The notes beneath the pieces were generated by a model. That model saw nothing but the letters and a program-made list of their open reading frames with translations, made no database searches and was not told the origin of the DNA. A stretch of 10,911 bases of DNA from a bacterium (GTDB lineage: Bacteria; Planctomycetota; UBA11346): NCBI GenBank assembly GCA_020049615.1, contig JAIFKN010000098.1, positions 1 through 10,911 on the forward strand. The letters are read 5' to 3'. The translations under genes and the position numbers were made by a program. How positions within the stretch are numbered: the first letter of the stretch is position 1; every line of letters begins with the position of its first letter. Shown in pieces: positions 6,595 through 10,911 of the stretch.

Positions 6595-8719
6595 CCTGCA
6601 CCTGCAGCTGCTCACCCACTACGCTCTCGGTGAACTGCCGGCCGAGCGCCTGCCCGAGATCGAGGCGCTGCTGGCCGACGACCCCGAGGCCCGGGCCTGG
6701 GTTGCCAGCGTGCGCCGTACCGCCGCCGCCCTGGGTGCCGAACTCGCCGCGGAGGGTTCGGCCGGTCTCGATGCGGCGCGCAAGGCCGCCATCGCGCGGC
6801 GGGCGCGGCCGCCGCTGCGCCTGCGCCCCTGGCTGGTCGCGGGCGGTGCGCTGGCCGCGGCGGGGCTGGCCTTGGCGGTGATCGTGCCGGGCGTATCGCA
6901 GGCGAAGCGTGTCGCGACGCAGCCGACGGTGGTCGGTTCGCTCACCGCGCCTGCCCAGCCCGCCCCGGCGCAGCCGCCGCTGTCGCAGTCCGTGGTCATC
7001 CCGCTGCCGCCGGATGAGGAGGAGGTTCAGGTCGTCGCCGCGCTGTCGCAGCCGGAAGCCGCGGCGGGCGCGGAAGCGGACGCGGTCGTGCCCAAGGCCC
7101 GCGAGGAGGCGGTGGCCGAGAGCGAGATGGGCGGCATGGGCAGGTTCATGGCCATCGGCTGCGGTGGTGGTTCCGCCGGCATGTTCGGCGCGCCCCAGGA
7201 CCGCGGGCTTCAGCCCGCGTCGGCCAGCCATCGCCCGGCATCCGGCGCCCCGCCACCAGCGGCCAGCGAGCTGCGCTACGGTGAGTTCCCCCAGCCGCCG
7301 GTCCTCGGCGCACCCACGGTCGCGCCGGGCGAAAGCTATGCGCCGGTGCAGGAATCCGCCTTCCAGGATCCGCAGCACGCGCCGCTCTCGACCTTCGGGC
7401 TCGACGTCGATACCGCCTCCTACGCCAATGTGCGCCGCTTCCTCGAACAGGGCCAGCTGCCGCCGCGCGATGCGGTGCGCATCGAGGAGCTGCTGAACGC
7501 CTTCGCCTACGCCGATCCGCCGCCGGCCGGCGCCGACCTGCCCTTCGCCGTCGGCGTCGAGGTGGCCGGCTGCCCCTGGGAGCCCGGTCATCGCCTGGCC
7601 CGCATCGCGGTGGCCGCCAGCACGCCGACGCGCCGTCCTCCCTGCAATCTCGTCTTCCTGGTCGACGTCTCCGGTTCGATGGACGCGCGCAACAAGCTGC
7701 CGCTGGTCCGGACCTCGCTCCAGCTGCTGACCACCCAGCTGCGCGAGGAGGATCGCGTCGCCATCGTCACCTATGCCGACACCACCCGCCTGGTCCTGCC
7801 GAGCACGCCGGGCAGCGCGCGCGGCACCATCCTCGCCGCGGTCGAGCGCCTGCAGGCCGCCGGCAGCACCAACGGCTCGGCCGGCATCCAGCTCGCCTAC
7901 CGCACGGCGCAGGAGCACGCCATCGCCGGCGGGGTCAATCGCGTCATCCTGTGCACCGACGGTGATTTCAATCTCGGCATCTCCACGCCCGGCGGGCTGC
8001 AGACCTTCATCGAGGAGCAGCGCCGCACCGGCGTCACCTTGACCGCGCTCGGCTACGGCATGGGCAACCTCAAGGACGCCAACCTGCAGGTCCTGGCCGA
8101 CAAGGGCAACGGCACCTACGCCTACATCGACTCCGAGGCCGAGGCGCGCACCACGCTGGTCGAGCAGCTCGACCGGCACCTGGTCATGGTGGCCAAGGAC
8201 GCCAAGGTCCAGGTCGAGTTCAATCCCGCCCGGGTCGCCGCCTGGCGGCTGATCGGCTACGAGAAGCGCCACCTGCGCACCCGCGACTTCGCCGACGATC
8301 GAGTCGACAGCGGCGATGTCGGGGCGGGCGCGCATGTCATCGCCCTGTACGAGCTGGAGCCGCGCCCGGCGCCGGGGGCGGAGCAGGGCCTGCGCTACCA
8401 GGCTCCGGCCGGGCAGCGCGTCGACGCCGAGTTGATGTTCGTCCAGCTGCGCTGGAAGCGGCCCGACCGTGCGCAGAGCGAACTGCTGCGCATCCCGGTC
8501 GCCGATCGCGGCGCTGGTCAGGGGAGCGCCGATTTCCGCTTCGCCGCCGCGGTCGCCGCCTTCGGCCTGACGCTACGCGACTCGCCCCACCGCGGCTCCG
8601 CCAGCCTGTCGCTGGCGGACGGGCTGGCGCGCGACGCGATCGGCGACGACCGCGACGGCCAGCGCCGCGGCTTCCTTCAGCTGGTGCGCCAGGCGATGCG
8701 CGTGGCGCCGGGTCGGTAG
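6584..8719 (+). CDS. Membrane-anchored fusion: anti-sigma-like N-terminus plus YfbK-type von Willebrand A protein (DUF3520-like C-terminus)
   Basis: This 711-residue protein has several parts. Residues 1-55 (HLQLLTHYALGELPAERLPE, IEALLADDPEARAWVASVRR) resemble the cytoplasmic domain of zinc-less anti-sigma factors; no HxxxCxxC zinc motif is present. A basic stretch and one membrane segment (about 82-103) follow, then a Pro/Ala/Glu linker with a Gly-rich patch (183-204). From about 232 comes a YfbK-type module: LSTFGLDVDTASYANVRRFL (268-287) and RIEELLNAF (299-307), then the VWA domain (about 353-535) with MIDAS residues D361, S363, S365 (DVSGSM), T429 in GSTNGS and D459 in CTDGD. The C-terminal block (VQVEFNPARVAAWRLIGYEK at 542-561, and GAGAHVIALYELEP) matches the DUF3520 region of YfbK. 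GGAG at 6573-6576 precedes the ATG at 6584, inside the sigma gene. Inferred topology puts the VWA outside the cytoplasm. Inferred role: sense an envelope ligand through the metal site and control the sigma factor. Confidence 0.88.
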   Translation: MPTDLHLQLLTHYALGELPAERLPEIEALLADDPEARAWVASVRRTAAALGAELAAEGSAGLDAARKAAIARRARPPLRLRPWLVAGGALAAAGLALAVIVPGVSQAKRVATQPTVVGSLTAPAQPAPAQPPLSQSVVIPLPPDEEEVQVVAALSQPEAAAGAEADAVVPKAREEAVAESEMGGMGRFMAIGCGGGSAGMFGAPQDRGLQPASASHRPASGAPPPAASELRYGEFPQPPVLGAPTVAPGESYAPVQESAFQDPQHAPLSTFGLDVDTASYANVRRFLEQGQLPPRDAVRIEELLNAFAYADPPPAGADLPFAVGVEVAGCPWEPGHRLARIAVAASTPTRRPPCNLVFLVDVSGSMDARNKLPLVRTSLQLLTTQLREEDRVAIVTYADTTRLVLPSTPGSARGTILAAVERLQAAGSTNGSAGIQLAYRTAQEHAIAGGVNRVILCTDGDFNLGISTPGGLQTFIEEQRRTGVTLTALGYGMGNLKDANLQVLADKGNGTYAYIDSEAEARTTLVEQLDRHLVMVAKDAKVQVEFNPARVAAWRLIGYEKRHLRTRDFADDRVDSGDVGAGAHVIALYELEPRPAPGAEQGLRYQAPAGQRVDAELMFVQLRWKRPDRAQSELLRIPVADRGAGQGSADFRFAAAVAAFGLTLRDSPHRGSASLSLADGLARDAIGDDRDGQRRGFLQLVRQAMRVAPGR
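7202..7219. repeat. Perfect 18-base palindrome inside the VWA gene, in frame
   Basis: CGCGGGCT (7202-7209), TC apex, AGCCCGCG (7212-7219). It encodes RGLQPA in the linker between the Gly-rich patch and the YfbK module, a place that tolerates insertions, and its 18 bases keep the frame. The apex pattern CT-YC-AG is shared with the palindromes at 5905-5920 and 10779-10800, while the arm sequences differ. Confidence 0.65.
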
Positions 8720-8746
8720 CTGTCCTCAAGGACTCTAGCGCCACGC
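8700..8746. terminator. Nested inverted repeat between convergent genes, candidate bidirectional terminator
   Basis: GCGTGGCGC (8700-8708) pairs perfectly with GCGCCACGC (8738-8746) over nine bases. Within it, the stop TAG (8717-8719) pairs with CTA (8735-8737), and GTCCT (8722-8726) pairs with AGGAC (8729-8733) around a CA apex. The structure covers the 15-base gap between the convergent VWA and dapF stop codons and uses coding bases at both ends. An eight-base bulge (8709-8716) and lack of a T-run weaken the case for intrinsic termination in either direction. Confidence 0.45.
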
Positions 8747-9574
8747 CCCTTCGAACACCGTCACCGCCGGCCCCTCCATGCGCACCTCGGCGTCGTCGGC
8801 GGGCCACCTGATGCGCAGGTCGCCACCATCGAGCCGTACGATCGCCTCGCGTCCGGGCAGCAGGCGGTCGAGGATCCAGGCCACGGTGACGGCGCAGGCG
8901 CCGGTGCCGCACGCCAGGGTGATGCCGCTGCCGCGCTCCCAGGTGCGCTGGCGGATGACGGGCTGGCCATCTTCATCGGGCAGGCGGGCGGTGACATGGA
9001 CGTTGGTGCGGCGTGGGAACAGTGGATCGCGCTCCAGCCGTGGCCCCAGCTCGGCCAGGGGCCAGGCTTCCGGATCCGCCACCACCGCCACCGCGTGCGG
9101 GTTGCCCATGCCCACCGCGCGCCAGCGCAAACCGTGCAGCGTGGCCACCAACTCGGGTCCGGGCAGCGCCACCGGCACCGCGGCGGCGGTCAGCCGCGGG
9201 CGGCCCATCGCCACGCTGGCTCCGTCGCAGGCGCCGCCGGCGAAGCGCAGGTCGACGCGCAGCAGGCCGGCTCCGGTCTCGATCCGAGGCGAACGGTTGC
9301 CGCCCAGGCGGCCGTTGTCCCAGGCCAGCTTGGCGGCGCAGCGGATGCCGTTGCCGCACATCTCGCTCTCGCTGCCGTCGGCGTTCCACATGCGCATGCG
9401 CGCCTCGCCGCCGGCCGCGCCCGGCCCGATGACGATGAGGCCATCGGCGCCAACGCCGAGGTGGCGGTCGCTGACCCGCACCGCCAGGGCCGCCAGGTCC
9501 GCGGGCAGCGTCTCGGACCAGGCGTCGACATAGACGTAGTCGTTGCCGCAGCCGTGCATCTTGGTGAAGCGCAT
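8735..9574 (-). CDS. dapF: Diaminopimelate epimerase
   Basis: This 279-residue cytoplasmic enzyme interconverts LL- and meso-diaminopimelate, the late step of the lysine pathway that also supplies the peptidoglycan cross-linking residue. Family hallmarks are all present: MRFTKMHGCGNDYVYVD at the start, DRHLGVGADGLIVI (37-50), MWNADGSESEMCGNGIRC (62-79) with catalytic C73, GMGNPHAV (155-162), RTNVHV (189-194) and ERGSGITLACGTGACA (213-228) with catalytic C222. Both acid/base cysteines are intact. The usual GET before the second cysteine reads GIT. Length is normal (about 270-285 in the family). I start at ATG 9574 because the conserved N-terminus begins there; the frame runs further upstream but gives a Pro/Trp-rich extension antisense to nothing conserved and overlapping the upstream gene. 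It follows the S41 peptidase gene after 19 bases with no strong Shine-Dalgarno, so the two are probably co-transcribed. Confidence 0.96.
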   Translation of the reverse strand: MRFTKMHGCGNDYVYVDAWSETLPADLAALAVRVSDRHLGVGADGLIVIGPGAAGGEARMRMWNADGSESEMCGNGIRCAAKLAWDNGRLGGNRSPRIETGAGLLRVDLRFAGGACDGASVAMGRPRLTAAAVPVALPGPELVATLHGLRWRAVGMGNPHAVAVVADPEAWPLAELGPRLERDPLFPRRTNVHVTARLPDEDGQPVIRQRTWERGSGITLACGTGACAVTVAWILDRLLPGREAIVRLDGGDLRIRWPADDAEVRMEGPAVTVFEGAWR

Positions 9575-9593
9575 GATGGGGTACGGCTTCGGC

Positions 9594-10757
9594 TCAGCGT
9601 GGCCTGGCCACCGCGAGGGCGGTGGCCAGTTCGGTGGCGCGGACCAGTTGGAGGTCGCTGCCGGCCCCGGCCCAGCTCCGCCAGGTGGCGGCGGGGTCCT
9701 GGGCCACTGCCACATCAGGTTGGAGCGGGCCGCTGAGCACGGCGCCTCCCGGCGGCTTCAGGTGGGCGACGGTCAGCAACACGGCGTCCCCGCGCGGCAG
9801 CAGGAAGAGCTGCTGCACGGACCACTTGCCCAGGCTGGGCGATCCGACCAGGGGCGCGCCGCGCACGCGGTGCAGGGCGTGGGCCAGCACCTCGGCCGAC
9901 GAGGCGGTGGCGCCGTCGATCAGCACCACCACCGGCACATCTGGCAGGCGCGCAGCGGTGGCGCTCCAGACCCGGCTGCGGGATGGCTCGCGGCCGGTCT
10001 GCTCGATCACCGCCGTTCCGGATGGCAGCCAGCCGGCAGCCAGCTCGACCGCGGCCTGCAGATTGCCTCCAGCGCAGCCGCGCAGGTCGAGGACCACGCC
10101 GCGCAGCTCCTGGCGCGCGGCGAGGGCGGCCTGCACCGCCGCGGCGGTGACGGTGACGGCGGCCTCGGCGTCGGCGGCGGGCAGGAAACGGCCGATGCGC
10201 AGGTGGACCAGGCCGGGCGCGATGTCCGCGACCACGGCCAGCCCATCGTCGGCGAGTTCGCCGCGCGTGATCTCCAGCTCCGAGGTGGAGCCATCGGTGA
10301 AGCCCAGTGCGAGCTTCGTACGGTCGCCGCCGCGGCCGAGGGCTTCGGCGAAGCGGACCCCGGCTTCCGGGCGCACGCCATCGGCGGCGAGGATGATGCA
10401 GCCGACGTGGATGCCTGCGGCTGCCGCAGGCGACTTGGGCACCACCCGCGTCACCAGCACGCGGTCGCCATCGCGCCGCCAGTCGAGGCCGAGGCCGACG
10501 CGCAACGGATCGCTGCCCAGGCCGTGCACCGCCACCTCCTCGGCAGTGAGGTAGGCGCCGTACGGATCGGCGGCCGCCACCAGGCCGCGGGTGGCGCCGG
10601 CCCACAGCGCCGCACGGTCGGGCGCGGTGACCGAGATGCGCTCGATCAGGGCGATCTGCGCCTCGAGGTCGCGCACCTGATCGACCAGTTCGCGCAGGGG
10701 GCCGTCCTCGGCGGCAAAGAGGGTGGTGGCGGCCAGCAGCAGCAGGGGGAGACGCAT
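9594..10757 (-). CDS. Exported S41-family (C-terminal processing) serine peptidase with PDZ domain
   Basis: A 387-residue protein with a signal peptide (MRLPLLLLAATTLFA, cleavage probably before AED). A helical segment (20-80) leads into a PDZ domain (about 86-165: RVGLGLDWRRDGDRVLVTRV, PKSPAAAAGIHVGCIILAAD). The S41 catalytic core follows: VVLDLRGCAGGNLQAAVELA (221-240), VVVLIDGATASSAEVLAHAL (276-295) and GSPSLGKWSVQQLFLLP (305-321). The likely catalytic pair is S286 and K311, spaced 25 residues apart as Ser372 and Lys397 are in the plant D1-processing peptidase. The usual SASASE reads TASSAE. Members cut proteins near the C-terminus in the periplasm or envelope; the substrate here is unknown. 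It is somewhat shorter than many family members (400-450) and lacks an added C-terminal domain. It heads an operon with dapF, loosely consistent with an envelope role. I see no clear Shine-Dalgarno before ATG 10757, and a short-leader transcript is possible. Confidence 0.92.
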   Translation of the reverse strand: MRLPLLLLAATTLFAAEDGPLRELVDQVRDLEAQIALIERISVTAPDRAALWAGATRGLVAAADPYGAYLTAEEVAVHGLGSDPLRVGLGLDWRRDGDRVLVTRVVPKSPAAAAGIHVGCIILAADGVRPEAGVRFAEALGRGGDRTKLALGFTDGSTSELEITRGELADDGLAVVADIAPGLVHLRIGRFLPAADAEAAVTVTAAAVQAALAARQELRGVVLDLRGCAGGNLQAAVELAAGWLPSGTAVIEQTGREPSRSRVWSATAARLPDVPVVVLIDGATASSAEVLAHALHRVRGAPLVGSPSLGKWSVQQLFLLPRGDAVLLTVAHLKPPGGAVLSGPLQPDVAVAQDPAATWRSWAGAGSDLQLVRATELATALAVARPR

Positions 10758-10778
10758 GCAGACATGCTAACCCTGGGA

Positions 10779-10800
10779 CCGACGAGCTCCAGCTCGTCGG
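10779..10800. repeat. Perfect 10-pair palindrome upstream of the S41 peptidase gene
   Basis: CCGACGAGCT (10779-10788), apex CC (10789-10790) and AGCTCGTCGG (10791-10800) form a perfect ten-pair inverted repeat with a two-base apex. It begins 22 bases upstream of the peptidase start. The apex pattern matches the palindromes at 5905-5920 and 7202-7219. No T-run follows on either strand. It may be a REP-like element or an operator. Confidence 0.7.
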
Positions 10801-10911
10801 AATCACATCCATTGCCCCTAGGTCGAGCTGGTGCTGCCCTCTAACAGCTCGCCGCCCCTTCCTGCCCAAAGGGTTGCACAAGGGTCTTCTGGAGGGAGTA
10901 GCCAAGTTTGC
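10801..10911. other. Right-end intergenic sequence, no gene seen
   Basis: These last 111 bases hold no coding frame I can support. CGAGCTG (10824-10830) and CAGCTCG (10845-10851) form a seven-pair stem with a 14-base loop, possibly the end of a neighbouring transcription unit, but without a T-run. A promoter for the peptidase operon may lie in this region or the palindrome before it; I cannot place it. Confidence 0.3.

Noticed and set aside
6524..8335. A 603-codon minus-strand frame opposite the VWA gene
   Set aside because: It is Gly/Arg/Gln-rich without recognisable motifs, and it lies opposite the conserved YfbK-type protein.
9575..9715. A 47-residue N-terminal extension of DapF
   Set aside because: Family members begin at the MRFTKMHG-type sequence, the extension is Pro/Trp-rich and would overlap the upstream peptidase gene.
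1..10911. CRISPR array, tRNA, rRNA or complete insertion sequence
   Set aside because: I saw no regularly spaced direct repeats, no tRNA-like cloverleaf with the T-loop consensus, no rRNA segments and no transposase.

Overview
The window reads as a chromosomal segment of a high-GC, Gram-negative-type bacterium. Signal peptides with periplasmic proteins, an ECF sigma factor with a membrane-anchored partner, a chemoreceptor and a meso-diaminopimelate pathway gene all point that way. The mix (ceramidase-like enzyme without a signal peptide, ECF sigma overlapping a large von Willebrand A protein, very Ala-rich proteins) is compatible with Planctomycetota or a relative. No phylogenetic marker here settles this, so the placement is an inference.

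Left edge (1 to about 960): a lower-GC patch that looks like the edge of a mobile element. On the minus strand there is a 5'-truncated fragment of a phage/ICE-type large polyvalent protein (LPD3-like domain, then a zincin HESGH motif) that runs off the window. Beside it, on the plus strand, is a small XRE-family repressor with an operator-like palindrome just upstream. Positions 959-1172 hold no gene I can support.

Middle, minus strand (1173-5901, transcribed right to left): a type-1 periplasmic substrate-binding protein is followed after 10 bases by a 777-residue chemoreceptor without a recognisable HAMP domain, and then by a neutral-ceramidase-superfamily enzyme. No ABC permease or ATPase is present, so the binding protein most plausibly serves the chemoreceptor as ligand-binding partner, by analogy with TorT/TorS.

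Middle, plus strand (6076-8719): an ECF sigma factor overlaps by 11 bases a 711-residue protein that joins an anti-sigma-like cytoplasmic N-terminus, one membrane segment and a YfbK-type von Willebrand A module. This looks like a one-protein sensor/anti-sigma unit.

Right part, minus strand (8735-10757): an exported S41 (C-terminal processing) peptidase is followed 19 bases later by dapF, diaminopimelate epimerase. dapF converges on the VWA gene with only 15 bases between the stop codons, and that gap sits in a nested inverted repeat.

Across the window there are short perfect palindromes with a shared apex (CT-YC-AG) and different arms: at 5905-5920 (over the ribosome-binding site of the binding-protein gene), at 7202-7219 (inside the VWA gene, in frame) and at 10779-10800 (upstream of the peptidase). 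They may be members of a dispersed REP-like family.
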